64,000 nt of DNA from Brachypterus glaber (Eukaryota > Arthropoda > Insecta > Coleoptera > Kateretidae), in assembly GCA_958510825.1 (NCBI GenBank), contig OY294048.1, positions 17,811,589 to 17,875,588 on the forward strand, read 5' to 3'. Positions 34,887 to 45,272 of this stretch are shown piece after piece. The translations under genes were made by a program, and so were the position numbers. The notes below the pieces were generated by a model. The model worked only from the letters and a program-made list of their open reading frames with translations. It did no database searches and was not told where the DNA came from. Positions within the stretch are counted from its first letter, which is position 1; the number at the start of each line of letters is the position of its first letter.

Positions 34887-35240
34887 CATAATTTTTTTTT
34901 TTTGAAAAAAAAAAAAAAAACAGCAATAAGGGTGGTCGCCATGATTCCGGCGGTTTGCATTGACTGAAAAAAAAGAACAAGATTCAGTATTGAAGTCGCT
35001 ATAGCCCGAACTAGAAGAAAAAAAAAATAAAAACATGGAGGACGTTTTTTTTTAACAGTTTTGAAATTTTTTGAAAAACGTCCGCCATTTTGTTATTTTT
35101 TAGCCAACAAAAATTCTTCTAGTTTGGGCTATAGCGACTTCAATACTAAATAATATCCAGTTTTTTTTCACTCGATCCAAACGGCCGGAATCATGGCGAC
35201 CACCGTTTTTTGATGTTTTTTTTTTCAAAAATTTTTTATG
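34887..35240. repeat. Foldback element (~350 bp)
   Basis: GGTGGTCGCCATGATTCCGG pairs with CCGGAATCATGGCGACCACC. TGAAGTCGCTATAGCCCGAA pairs with TTTGGGCTATAGCGACTTCA. The small ORF across one arm (35036-34836) is not a gene. Confidence 0.8.
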
Positions 35241-35344
35241 ACTTTAAAATGGCATTTTAAAGCCTTAAAAAGTTAGAAAGAACCCTTAAGCATTTATAAA
35301 CATAATTTTTTCCGACACAAAAGTGGATATAGAATCTAGATCTT

Positions 35345-36105
35345 GGAGATACAGTCGGCAAAATGGCACAAGGGTTCCATAAAACGCTTCAAAATTAATT
35401 CAGTTAATTAATTCATTGTTTTATAAATTATTTTTAAATTGGCATAATTGCCTGTACTAAAATTTAAAATATAAGTCGTGCTGGATTTTTTTAAGGTCAA
35501 ATTTGGATTCTGTACCTTTAAATTGATAAGAAAATATATTTTTTGGGCTCGGGAAAGAAGTTTACACTGTGTACTTTAATTTTCATTCTTTTTCATTTAT
35601 TTACTTTTTACGAACAAACTAAGCTAAATAAAAAAATATTTGTATAAATATTTTTGTAGAGAATTTTATAATCTACAAATTAAGTCCTATAAAATTTTTA
35701 TACAGATTTGATAGTTTTGCCACAAAAGAGCAATTAAGTAAACTCTGCACTTTCATTCTAAGATTTTTATTTTTTTTCGCGTACTTATATATACATATTT
35801 TCGAGTTCCTCGTATTTTTTTAATATAATACTAACCTAAAATTTTCAAAATCCTACTCTTTTTTTTAAAGATTTTGAAAAAAAAACGTCATTATTTCCTG
35901 GACTTATATCTCAAAAATTTTAGGTGCTGAAGGTCAGATTCGGTTTCTACGCCCTCAAATTAGTTTGTTTGTTTGTTTTACTGTTTAACGTCGTTTTTCG
36001 CTGCTATGGCCTAATTGACGGACCCTCAAATTAGTAAGAAATATTTACTTTCCGATTGGGGCAACAAAAAAAGTTGAGATTTGTTGCCTAGTGTTATTAC
36101 TTGTT
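35345..36105 (+). repeat. Dispersed repeat, TAACACTAGGCAACAAA family, copy 3
   Basis: The best-preserved copy, ending TTGTTGCCTAGTGTTATTAC. It is interrupted by the short insertion 35964-36022. Confidence 0.75.
35964..36022 (-). mobile_element. Very short 5'-truncated retroposon
   Basis: A 59-bp segment starting with (TTTG)n and followed by ACTGTTTAACGTCGTTTTTC. It is flanked by the exact 12-bp repeat CCCTCAAATTAG (35952-35963, 36023-36034). The simple-repeat end marks the 3' tail on the minus strand. Confidence 0.7.
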
Positions 36106-36368
36106 TATTAGTACTCCTTATGAGAATGCTAACAAAGAGTCTATAGGAATAACACAATCATTCATTTTACGTATAAACTAGCACTACCTAGGAAAAACAT
36201 AAAATTATATAGAAGAAGAAAGTTGCAAGTTCCTCGAACCACTTAAGTAGCTAATTGAGTGCATATACATAGTGCGGAGTATGGTTATTGAAAAGTAAGA
36301 ATGTTATGGAGTAGGAAAGTTAGGGAGTAAGAAAATGGAAAGAAGGGATGTTATTCTGCTGGTTCTTT
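36106..36368. other. Unassigned stretch
   Basis: No gene or repeat boundary seen between the dispersed repeat and the SINE target duplication. Confidence 0.35.
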
Positions 36369-36382
36369 AACCAGTCTTGTTT

Positions 36383-36574
36383 TTTTTTAAAGGTTGTACC
36401 GGCACCCCGGCATTCAACCGTGTCGGTTATGGCCTATTTATATGTAGTACAAATTAGTAAATTATAGCAATTTTAAAGACACCACTACACATCCATGCCC
36501 CAGGCGGGATTCGAACCCGCGACCTCGGCGTTACAAAGCGAACGCTCTTCGCCTTACTCCACCGCGGTCGGCTC
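36383..36574 (-). mobile_element. tRNA-derived SINE with target duplications
   Basis: On the minus strand a tRNA-like head (36574-36503) carries a perfect B-box GGTTCGAATCC (36517-36507) with the T-stem GTCGCGGGTTCGAATCCCGC. An A-box-like TGGAGTAAGGC follows the 5' end. A ~110-bp body and a short A-rich tail (TTTAAAAAAAA) complete it. The exact 14-bp repeat AACCAGTCTTGTTT flanks it (36369-36382, 36575-36588). It is a SINE and not a tRNA gene because the acceptor arms do not pair properly and a body with tail follows. It is probably a fairly recent insertion. Confidence 0.85.
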
Positions 36575-36588
36575 AACCAGTCTTGTTT

Positions 36589-36911
36589 ATGGCCGGTCCG
36601 CCACTGATTAGAATGGCTCACTGATGTTAACATAAAATTCAAATCAAACGAGCAAAGTAATAAAACCGAAAAACCCGTAAAATTGCTAATTGATTTATAG
36701 CTTGTACTAAGAACGGAACGAAAATTCAAACAATACCAAACCATTCGGCGCGCCGCGGCGCGAATTAGCGTGTTTACTTTTTCATAATAAAATAAAATTA
36801 ATCGTTGAATGATATAAATAAATATATTTTATTAATATGGTTTAAAGTGAATCGCGAATATTTATAATTCATTTTTTTTAACGTGTATGACATACATAAA
36901 ATTTACCATTA
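36589..36911. other. Unassigned stretch with GCGC-rich dyad
   Basis: CATTCGGCGCGCCGCGGCGC at ~36742-36761 is an isolated GC-rich palindromic spot. No gene is recognised. Confidence 0.35.
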
Positions 36912-37060
36912 AAGGCATATCCACAAGCTCGCATAACAACATAGTACATAAGAATGCGGTACCGAGATTGGCTTACAAGATATATGGCGGCACATCAAGC
37001 CAATCAGGGCATAGCATTGTTATGTATTACGTTCTTATGCGAGCCTGTGGATATGCCTTA
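36912..37060. mobile_element. ~150-bp palindromic MITE, GGCATATCCACAGGC family, copy 1
   Basis: AAGGCATATCCACAAGCTCG pairs with CGAGCCTGTGGATATGCCTT. The arms include TACATAAGAATGCG and a central ATTGGCTT/AAGCCAAT stem. Further copies are at 49053-49198 and 56448-56597. Confidence 0.85.
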
Positions 37061-37353
37061 ACATACACTGTATGTTGACGGTAAATTTTAATTTGGAAGC
37101 GATGAACGCGTGATGGTGAATTTTATTGAATTTTAAAGATAACTTTTTGTATGATATGGTTTCTTATTTTCGTTGTCAAAATTAATGGAGAGCCCTTAGC
37201 ACAAACCTAATTTGGTGCTGTCCATGACTTTCCCATTTTTCATCTCCTCATTATCAGATACACTTTCAGCAAACCTCGAAAACCCCAATATACGAATTTT
37301 TAGGAAAACTACCCCCGCACCTCAGGGAATTTTTAAATTATCAGATTCACTAT

Positions 37354-37434
37354 CACTTTCGGGTTTAGACCGTGTTAATGGATTTTCACTTTCCCAAAGT
37401 GAAAATCCATTAACACGGTCTAAACCCGAAAGTG
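37354..37434. repeat. Perfect 81-bp hairpin
   Basis: 39-base arms (CACTTTCGGGTTTAGACCGT onward) are exact complements with only CCC between them (37393-37395). The overlapping open frames on both strands here exist only because of the palindrome. Confidence 0.95.
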
Positions 37435-37658
37435 AAAGTTCTTTATATCTTAATGGCCGTGAAAGCTTAAAATCTAAAATCAGATTCACTTTCAGCAATC
37501 TCAAAAACTAAAAAAATTTTTTGTCATATTTAAATTAACCGACCTCAAAAACCCCTATATACCAATTTTGACGAAAATATTAAAAGTATTTAAAAATATT
37601 TATCCCCTGATGTTAGAACAATTTTATTATCAGATTCAATTTTAGCAATCTTAAAAAA

Positions 37659-37813
37659 CCATATATAACAATTTTCAATTTTTTGAAAAAAAATGTATTT
37701 TTCCCATTTGCCCCCTTGCCGCACTCCATTGTTCACCATATATAACAATTTTCAATTTTTTGAAAAAAAAATGTATTTTTCCCATTTGCCCCCTTGCCGC
37801 ACTCCATTGTTCA
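37659..37813 (+). repeat. 77-bp tandem duplication
   Basis: Two adjacent, almost identical 77-bp units containing TTGCCCCCTTGCCGCACTCC (offset 77). The following text (AAATTTCAAG, AAAGCGTTCTTAA, GACAGACTGACCGATCGACC) belongs to a dispersed repeat also seen at 46050-46240. Confidence 0.85.
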
Positions 37814-39149
37814 CCAAAAACAATCCACGTGCGAGAACTTTTGGTACCTGTATGCCAAATTTCAAGTTTCCAGCTTAAAGCGTTCTTAAGTTATAGTGTT
37901 GACAGACTGACCGATCGACCGATATGGGAAGCAAAAATAGTTCGGCGGTTTTGTGCCGTAAGAATATTTCAAATTTAGCCGGGTAATTATCCGGAAGTAG
38001 GAAAAGGCTATAAAAATAGAAAATTTCGGACAGCACGTGGTAAAACAATGTTCGAATGCAATATTATGAGTATTTTTGCTATACTTGGTATTTCGAAAAT
38101 AGATGCTTTTCTTTTAAGGGGTAAATCAACATATTCTTGTTACAGTGTAAGCGTATATCGAAAAAAGGGTCATAATGCTGAGTTATTCCAGCAAATCGTG
38201 ACATTAAATAAAATACAGATTATTATTAGCTTAAGTTATCTTGCCCACAAGATTTGTCGAGCAGAACGACCCACAAAAATAAATCGACAGACCGATCGAG
38301 CGACGTCATAATACGAAAAAGTAAGCCAAAAAAAGAATTTTTAAATTTTTTGCATGAATAAGTAAAAGGCTTTTCCAAAATTTTGAAACATTAAAATGGG
38401 AAAGCAATACATGAGACAAAAACTGAAAGTTGTCCAGTCAAAGTACACACTCGGTATTGCAATACATTGTCAAGATAGTCAGTTTATAATGCAGAAAAAT
38501 ATAGGGACTTTTAATGTACCGTAAGCAACGAATTCCCTTGTAACGTAAGTAACAAATATTTCATCTTTTAATACTGTGACGGTTAAAACGTCACGGGTTA
38601 TTTGGTTTTGGAAATATTGCCTTTTTTGGAAATAATCTTTTTGACACTACGATAAACCATTTTGTCAATAAAGGCAAAAATTTAGCTATAAGATTAATTA
38701 TATTAGTTACCTTTGGTTATAGTCTCAAGAGTTATTAACTCCTACATTAGTTATCTATTTCCAGACTGACTGACTTCTATTATTATGTATTTCTACCGGA
38801 TATATTCTGTGTTGACATTAAATTGTTGGTTAGGAATACCGAACAGATTGAAAATTCCATATTTTTTGTTCACCACTAGTTTTACAATTAAATAATAATA
38901 TTTCCATAGGTTGTGTACTGATACAACTTATAAATAATCCATAAGTAACAATAAATAATTTTGACAATAAAATATCGGTTCATTAGAACTATTTGGACAA
39001 TACGCCACAATAGTTCTGTCAAGTTTTAAAATTAAATTTTAACCAATTAAATAATTATCATTTTGATTTTACACTTTTCATAAACAATAGTAATCTATGA
39101 TCTATATTTTAAATAAAACATTTAATTTCATTGATTTACAAAGTCTTAT
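37814..39149. other. Dispersed-repeat remnants, no gene recognised
   Basis: Two CGACCGATC-type words (~37908, ~38290) mark the same repeat as at 46190-46240. The open frame at 38048-38311 has no recognisable domain. The rest is AT-rich. Confidence 0.4.
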
Positions 39150-39294
39150 GCAGTAGATCTAAAGACTCGGTCATGCGCAATGAGCCTTTACTGAAACAAG
39201 GGCGTGGTGCGTCAGCCACCTTCCTTTCTGATATTTCTGCCATAGAAGGCACTTGTGTGTTTCATTTTGAGAAAACGATCGAATTGATTTCGGT
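39150..39294 (+). other. Possible promoter and untranslated first exon
   Basis: A locally GC-richer patch with GGGCGTGG (39201) and CATGCGCA leads to GATTTCG|GTAAGTTAAT, a strong splice-donor word at 39295. The words AAAACGATCGAATTGATTT resemble 48256-48280 (AAAACGAACGAATAAATTGA), which lies just before another strong donor. This suggests two related promoter/first-exon segments. No coding start is seen here. Confidence 0.25.
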
Positions 39295-39361
39295 AAGTTA
39301 ATCAAATTATTATAAACTAGTGTGTATACTTATTTAGTTTTTCTTTTATTTAAAGGTCGTT

Positions 39362-39436
39362 TTTCTACCGGACTAGTTTTTCTGCCGGACTAGTTTTTCT
39401 ACCGGACTAGTTTTCCTACCGGTTTAGTTTTCTGTC
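39362..39436 (+). repeat. 17-bp tandem repeat, about 4.4 units
   Basis: The unit GTTTTTCTACCGGACTA repeats in tandem with few changes. There are no spacers, so it is not a CRISPR. Confidence 0.9.
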
Positions 39437-39730
39437 TTATGATGGTCTATTAATCTTTTGTGCAAGCATGGTTTTTTTGACATGAGTTTACGCACGTGTG
39501 ATAATTGACCCACGTTTTATATCCATTATACTACGGTTGATTATGGGCTTTTACTACTAGTTTTCTACGAGTTTATTGCTCCAATTTTAAACTATGGTCT
39601 ACGCTTTAGGCTTTTTTAAGCTGACGATAAGGGAACCCAAGATGGCCGCCATGATGGATAAACGGTGAATTTTAATATTTCAATTTCAATAATTTAAATT
39701 TAATATTTCCCTCCTGGTGCTGATTACGTA

Positions 39731-39873
39731 TCAAATTTCGAGTTTTTTGGAACCAACTTTATCTTCTAGACCTCCGGACACATTCCAGGCAGGAGTATAT
39801 GGAACATGTGGTTGAACATTTCTCCGGATAGCAAAAAGTTTGGATCCAAGATAAGTACCTTTTATTGTATTTC
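39731..39873 (-). CDS. Terminal coding exon of an unidentified gene
   Basis: On the minus strand an acceptor (TTTTCCTTCATAAG) precedes 39873. The exon begins with two bases that complete the codon left open by the donor at 41929. It then runs 46 codons to TGA at 39733-39731. The peptide has normal, mixed composition, including PHVPYTPAWNVSGGLEDK near its end, unlike the Lys/Phe/Asn-rich noise of most frames here. Too short for a standard ORF list and lacking an ATG, it is called from splice and phase agreement with 41929-42179. The family is not recognised. Earlier exons should lie at higher coordinates. Confidence 0.45.
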
Positions 39874-39922
39874 CTTATGAAGGAAAATGTACGTACCGAT
39901 TTTTGAAATGTGTAACCTAATT

Positions 39923-40047
39923 TATTAATCATATATTTCAACCGTTTTGTATTCACATATTCTGTCATATTTTAACCTTTTGTATTCACAAACGGTATTC
40001 TGTCATATTTTAACCTTTTGTATTCACAAAAGGTATTCTGTCATATT
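39923..40047 (+). repeat. 38-bp tandem repeat, three units
   Basis: The units start at about 39923 (partial), 39961 and 39999, with a partial unit from 40037; spacing is exactly 38. Each contains a dyad such as AACCTTTTG/CAAAAGGT around TATTCA. Confidence 0.85.
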
Positions 40048-41640
40048 TATATTTTTATTAATTTCATTAAATTTATTAATCACATTTTACCTGTTTAAAT
40101 GCTTGAACCTCAAACATTTTTATTTTTCAGATTTCCCCTTTTTATTAATTAATTATAATTAATATTTAAATAACCCCTTTTTCTAGTGCATAGAAACAAA
40201 GGTAAATATTCCACTTTTTTTTTGTTTATTATATCTAAATAAAATCATGGTCAATTTATCCTAAATAAAGCCACGAACCTACATGACCCCTCTTTCTTGC
40301 TGCGTAACCTATTAGCTAGTCGGTGAAAGCACGTTTAAAAGGAACTGAGGTAACTTAACCTTTTGTTCTAGTTTAACATCAGGGCTAGAATAGAAAGGCA
40401 CCCATTAAGGCACTTGACTCCGTGTTTTTTTGTATTTGACGGAGGCAAGTGGCCCATTTCATCCCCCCTATCCCTAACTCGTTTAACTGTTGCAAGTGAG
40501 CTCTTCCTCAACTGTAATCAGTTCACACACGCCATATAACTTCTTTTTAATCGTCGCAATACATAACTCAGTAATTGTTAAAGATTTAAAACATGCTATC
40601 CCGATTTCTTAAACATTTTTAAATGCACATTTAGTTTTAAAAAGTTTTTATGTTGTGGAATAGAACAGAAATTTAAAGATACATGTACTTGAGTCAAAAT
40701 CTATGTCACAAAAAGTAACTAAAGCAACATTACACTGAAAAAACGAACATTTCAAAGGTTAAAAGTTTAAAAATCAAATTGCGTTTTATGTATCGAGTTT
40801 TTTATAAAATTACATGTTCCATACGGTAGAATTAGAAAAAAAAACAATTAATTCTCGGTACTTTCTTCGTAAAATAAATAAAAATTCAGAATGTAATATA
40901 AAATTACGGTACGCATAATAAGTTATTTTGTTGCCCATATGTATACCGGAAATTTATTTTTTACAGTAAAAATAATGCTAAAAATTTTAAAATTACATTA
41001 AGCATTCCGGAATTTTATCGGTATTAATTGTGGCAATAAAATAATCAATAATGCGTACAGGAATCGTTTCTTTCGGTGTACACAAAATTATAAATTTATC
41101 ACAAATTAAACTTATTATACTAATTATAAATATATGTTTTGTTACTTTGTTATTTACTAAAAATAAATATTGTATTTAAATATTATGTCTTTTAATATAA
41201 TTGACAAATTTATACATTTAAAAGTTAAAATAGGCGTAAGATGTAACGTAAGCATCGCTGGAATTATCCAACTGCAAAAATTCGGTTTTTATTTAATAAC
41301 CCTTTGAGATATAGGGGCAAAGTTTTGCATGTGATCTAACCTTAATAAAGCCTATGTTAATTTCATGTTTTTATCTTAACCAGAGAGTTTCGAATATGTT
41401 TTACGTTATAACTGATATGTTTCCAGAGTAGAGTCTTTCGTTAGTAAAAAAAACTGTATCGCTTTTTTACGTCAACCAAAAAAAAAGGATTTCCGTAATA
41501 ATAAATAAATCTGTCTGTCGATCTGTCCGGGAAATTTGTGATCACGATAACCCGAGAACGCTTTGACCTTAAGACTTTAAATTTTGAGCAAGGGTTTGTA
41601 ATCCAGAGTTCTAGACTGGTATTTTTTTAAAGATTTTTCG
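40048..41640. other. Intronic AT-rich stretch of the minus-strand gene, with repeat fragments
   Basis: 40402-40460 has a small hairpin (AAGGCACTTGACTCCGT with ACGGAGGCAAGTGGCC). 41280-41400 is an arm fragment of the CAGGGTGTATTTG foldback family. 41400-41640 shares words with 53150-53480 (TGTCCGGGAAATTT, CACGATAA). No gene is seen on either strand. Confidence 0.45.
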
Positions 41641-41720
41641 TTTTTTGAAAAAATACACTTTTTGGATGAAAAAAATTGTTTTTTTTTTATTTTTTTGTTT
41701 TTCAAAGAAAAATAAATGTT

Positions 41721-41828
41721 TTAACACGTTGGCTACCACCCGTAATCTTCTCTTTATAACCCATATAAAATCTAATATGGAAGATATATTGAGAGTCGCA
41801 GGTGACTCTCATGGTAGCCAACGTGTTA
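41721..41828. repeat. Hairpin with AACACGTTGGCTACC ends
   Basis: TTAACACGTTGGCTACCA pairs with TGGTAGCCAACGTGTTAA. The element lies about 100 bases inside the intron that follows the exon 42179-41929. Confidence 0.75.
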
Positions 41829-41928
41829 ATAAACATGCGAAAGTATTCTTTTGTTGGCAGCAGTATTTTTTTGCTATAAGAAGTAACAAACGAAATTATA
41901 ATGTTCTTAGTCTTAAATTTTATAATAC

Positions 41929-42179
41929 CTGCTGGAAACGTAGAAGGTTGTAAATATCCCATCAGACTGGAAAAACCATCGAATATCAAGTACTCGTTAT
42001 CCAGACGAAGATCCTGGATGTGCATTTTATCTCCCTGGGGAACATCCAGAAATTGCAAAGCATCGGTTTTTGGTTTTGTGACGTTGTCGATTTGAATTTT
42101 CTCAAAATTCGACGCTTCACTTTTGGATGCGGCTGGCAAAGTTTGAAATAAAGCTGAGGAATTATGCATGTTGGCAAAA
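41929..42179 (-). CDS. Internal coding exon of an unidentified gene
   Basis: On the minus strand a strong acceptor (ten T residues then CAG) precedes 42179, and a donor CAG|GTATTA follows 41929. The exon holds one base, 83 full codons and one base. It is well-mixed in composition, with a Ser/Lys-rich first half and the segment KMHIQDLRLDNEYLIFDGFS in the second. The phase left at the donor fits exactly the exon at 39873, giving about 130 C-terminal residues over a 2055-bp intron. An open frame from the internal ATG (42169) reads on into the intron, but that tail looks non-coding. No domain is recognised and no upstream exon was found before the oxidase gene. Confidence 0.5.
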
Positions 42180-42224
42180 CTGAAAAAAAAAATAAAGTAA
42201 TTATTTTAGGCCATTTTTTTTTAA

Positions 42225-43233
42225 TACAGGGTGATCAATAACTGACATGCCAGAATTTAAGTAGTGATTCTGTATCCAAAAATATCAAATAAGTTCCTGC
42301 ACTAAATGAAAATATGGTAATTTCACAGCAAATAAAGTAGGTCATATGTTACCAGCAAAGAAAGTGGTAAATTTAAATCAGTACTGTATATTCATTGTTA
42401 TCTGTAAAAATGTGAATTTTTATTTTGGTAATTTTACTGCTAGCTTTTGTAGAATGTAAGCTATAATTATGGTAATTTTCAACCAATATTGTAAAAGTGA
42501 CGGGTTTTTGGACTGAGATTTTACTAAACCGAGTAATATTGAGGTTAATTTTAATAAATATTGTAAATTCACTTTCTGACATGGTAAATTTGTTTTAATT
42601 ATTACAGTAAATAATACTGAAAGATTGACGGACAAATTTAGAGTGTATAATAGTTGATACGAAAATGAGATAAGGGATCACGGCCCTTTAAAATTGTAAT
42701 AAAAATAAGGTTTTTAATTAATAACTCTGGTACCTTTTAAGCTAGAACGACGAGTTTTTGCATGTATACTAGTATTAATAAGGGTGAGTTTAAGTTAATT
42801 TATTTATTTGAATTTATCCAGAGGCGTTCCCAGACGGAAAAATGTATTAGCCTGTAAAAAATATGAATTCCTTGAGTAAAAATACATAAAAAATCTCATA
42901 TAGTGTAACACTGTAGGAGCCAAAACCGCTGCCAAAAAAATGCAATTAAGAGGAATTAACATTTTGTGCCACCAAAAACGTTACTTTTTAAAAGGCTGTT
43001 ACTCCTTTAATATTAAATTTAGGTGTTTTGTTGAAGAATACTTTTTTACTCAGTTTTAAATGAAGAACCTTTCTGCAGCGTTAAAATTTTATTGATACTT
43101 TTTTTTGTTCCCCATTCAATATGTCATGTTTAATGGGGCCGTAGCTCCCTTAGGGCTCATTTCCGGACCAACCTTTTTTGGATGTAGAATCACCTCTTAA
43201 ATTTTGGCATGGCAGTTACTGATCACCCTAGGT
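42225..43233. mobile_element. Foldback element, CAGGGTGATC family, copy 1
   Basis: It starts ACAGGGTGATCAATAACTGA and ends CAGTTACTGATCACCCT. Arms share GGATGTAGAATCACCTCTTA with 55361-56073. An unrelated ~350-bp segment (about 42300-42660) enlarges the left half. Confidence 0.75.
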
Positions 43234-43690
43234 ATATGAATAGAATAGAAAAATTTCTCATATTTTGCTAAATTTTTAATATTTTTTTTTATTAAATAAA
43301 AAAAAAACATGCAAGTAAAAAGTCATTAATTTTTTATGGTAGTTACTAGTACATATATAGAAAATAAAACATAAAAAATGGGGTGAAGTTTTCATAATTT
43401 TTGGTTTTATGCCATATTTTTTGTTAATTAAATTAAAAAAAAAATCGGACATATTTATTTTTGAATTTTAGGTTTTTGGGCTATAGGATTAACAAAAGAA
43501 GCCTTTATGCCGAATTTCAGCTAAATTAGACATTTTTGAAAAATTTTGAACCACCCTAATGAAGCAATTTTTTTTTCCAGATTTTTCACATTTTATTTTT
43601 CGTTTGGACTTTTTCAGCGGTGCAAAAAATGGCACTATGCAAAAAAAAACAAATTTTTTTCACTTTTTTTTTCTGGGACCACTGTGCAGT
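43234..43690. other. Low-complexity A/T-rich stretch
   Basis: Long A and T runs with no gene. It ends at GGGACCACTGTGCAG. Confidence 0.4.
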
Positions 43691-43910
43691 TTAGTTTAGT
43701 TTAGTTTAAGCTTTATTGTTCCATGTATAATAAATGTATACCAGTAGGCGTAGAACAAGTCAATGTTACAACAATGAAAATTACATTAAAACAGTTACAA
43801 GAGCTCGCATTACTAGCCACGAACATAACATACGATTCCGTTTCTTAGGCACAGGCCTATAACGTTATTTTTGTAGTTGCGGGCCTGTGGATGGCGTCTT
43901 AGTGAGTTTG
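43690..43910 (-). repeat. Possible LINE 3' tail (TTTAG)n and degraded MITE
   Basis: TTTAGTTTAGTTTAGTTTAA followed by GCTTTATTGTTCC looks like a minus-strand tail of TAAAC units after a polyadenylation-like AATAAAGC. 43803-43900 loosely resembles the GGCATATCCACAGGC MITE (AGCTCGCATTAC, GGGCCTGTGGATGGCGTCTT). Confidence 0.35.
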
Positions 43911-44014
43911 TTAAGGTTTTGTTTATTTATATTTATTTATCGTACATAACACTATTAATTTATCTAGATTATATTCGTGACCCATACGCTACAGCAAAAG
44001 CAAGTTATTAATAC

Positions 44015-44690
44015 CCAGTAAACACAAAACTTCTACAAGAAGTTCTCACAAAGTTGCATCAAGAAGTTCAACTTCTTATAAGACTTCTTGTTGTATTCTT
44101 CAGAACCTGCTGGAGAATTACGAATGTCGACCAGGCCAGGAATTCTACGAAACTGCGCAAATTACACGTTTTTTTTTTTAAGTTTTACTATAGGGATGTA
44201 CAATATATTCATAAAGAATTCTAAACATAGTAACAATTACTTTTTTTATATATTTATATGTACTTCTAATAAACTTCGCAACTTGCAAGTTTTTTTAATA
44301 AACAAGCTTGTTTGTTAAAAGGGAAAGCTGTAGACTACATAGTATATTCCTAATGGCAGGCATAGAGGGTCCCATTTACTTATCCAGTGATGTGCACTAA
44401 ATTAGCATGACCCAGGCCTTAACTAAAATTAATTTTTTTTAATTGGGGAGGGATGGGATAAGGAGAGGAGGGATGTGCGGGAGAAAAGACTAAAATTAAT
44501 ATATTATTGCTGGTAGGATACAAACGGAGCAGTGGAAATAGACAAAACTTCTACAAGAAGTGCTGAAGAATTACATTGTTATCACAGAAAAACGTTTTAT
44601 AAAAGTTGCATAGTGGTTGCGCTGAGAAGTCACAATGTATCCCCTTTTAAGAATTCTTCAGTATATCTGCAACCTCACGTCTTTACTGGA
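44015..44690. repeat. Possible non-autonomous element with CCAGTAAA ends
   Basis: CCAGTAAACACAAAACTTCT at the left faces ACGTCTTTACTGG at the right. Inside, ACTTCTACAAGAAGTTCT-type dyads occur at both sides (44029 and 44548). A GC-richer patch (TCGACCAGGCCAGGAATTCT) at ~44124 could be captured sequence. Confidence 0.35.
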
Positions 44691-45003
44691 TAATAACTTT
44701 ATTATTAGATGAAAATTTTAATAACAATGTAAAAGTATACAAGCGCTTTTATAACAATTTACAGCAAACTTGTTCCAATAACACAGGCCAACAAATTTTC
44801 AACATTTAAAAGGTGATTTGGATCTGACAACTGATTTCGGGTAATTTAGTTATGTTGATTTCGAATATAACTTCCGTTTTGTCTATCACTTAAGGGTTTT
44901 GAACAACCGCACAGTGGACCAAGAAAAATAACCAGGGACAAAATCCTGATTTTTTGCATACCACTATTTTTGATACCGCTTATTTCGAATAAAATAACAT
45001 ATA

Positions 45004-45272
45004 AATGTAGATTTATTTTGATAAAATATAATGGTAATAGAACAAATCCTTAATTTTTAGATTAACTTTAACATAGTTGCTGCATAGAAGTTGCTTCAAC
45101 ATTTATTAATCAACACATTTCAAAAAAACAGCAACAATTTTATTTGATTTACAAATATATTTAATATTTGAACTTAAGAATCTTAAAAGTTACCACATTT
45201 TTTAAGTTTAAACGGCTGCCCACAAAAAAGGATTTGTTTTATGGGCAAATAAATTTGGAAATAAACGCCTAA
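45004..45272 (+). repeat. ~260-bp direct repeat, unit 1
   Basis: Matches 46440-46704 closely (offset 1435), for example TAATGGTAATAGAACAAATC and AAACGGCTGCCCACAAAAAA. Confidence 0.85.

Noticed and set aside
36503..36574. Functional tRNA gene (minus strand, TGT-like anticodon)
   Set aside because: The T-arm and B-box are perfect, but the acceptor strands do not pair, and a SINE body, A-rich tail and target duplications follow.
37212..37511. Overlapping ORFs on both strands
   Set aside because: Both arise because a perfect palindrome is open in both directions; no other coding evidence.
39362..39436. CRISPR-like array
   Set aside because: Units are contiguous with no spacers and the genome is eukaryotic; it is a simple tandem repeat (as are 39923-40047 and 51281-51475).
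44088..44200. Exon-like minus-strand frame containing FRRIPGLVDIRNSP
   Set aside because: Splice words are weak and the frame runs into the repetitive AAGAAGT dyads of the surrounding repeat; possibly captured sequence but not supportable as a gene.
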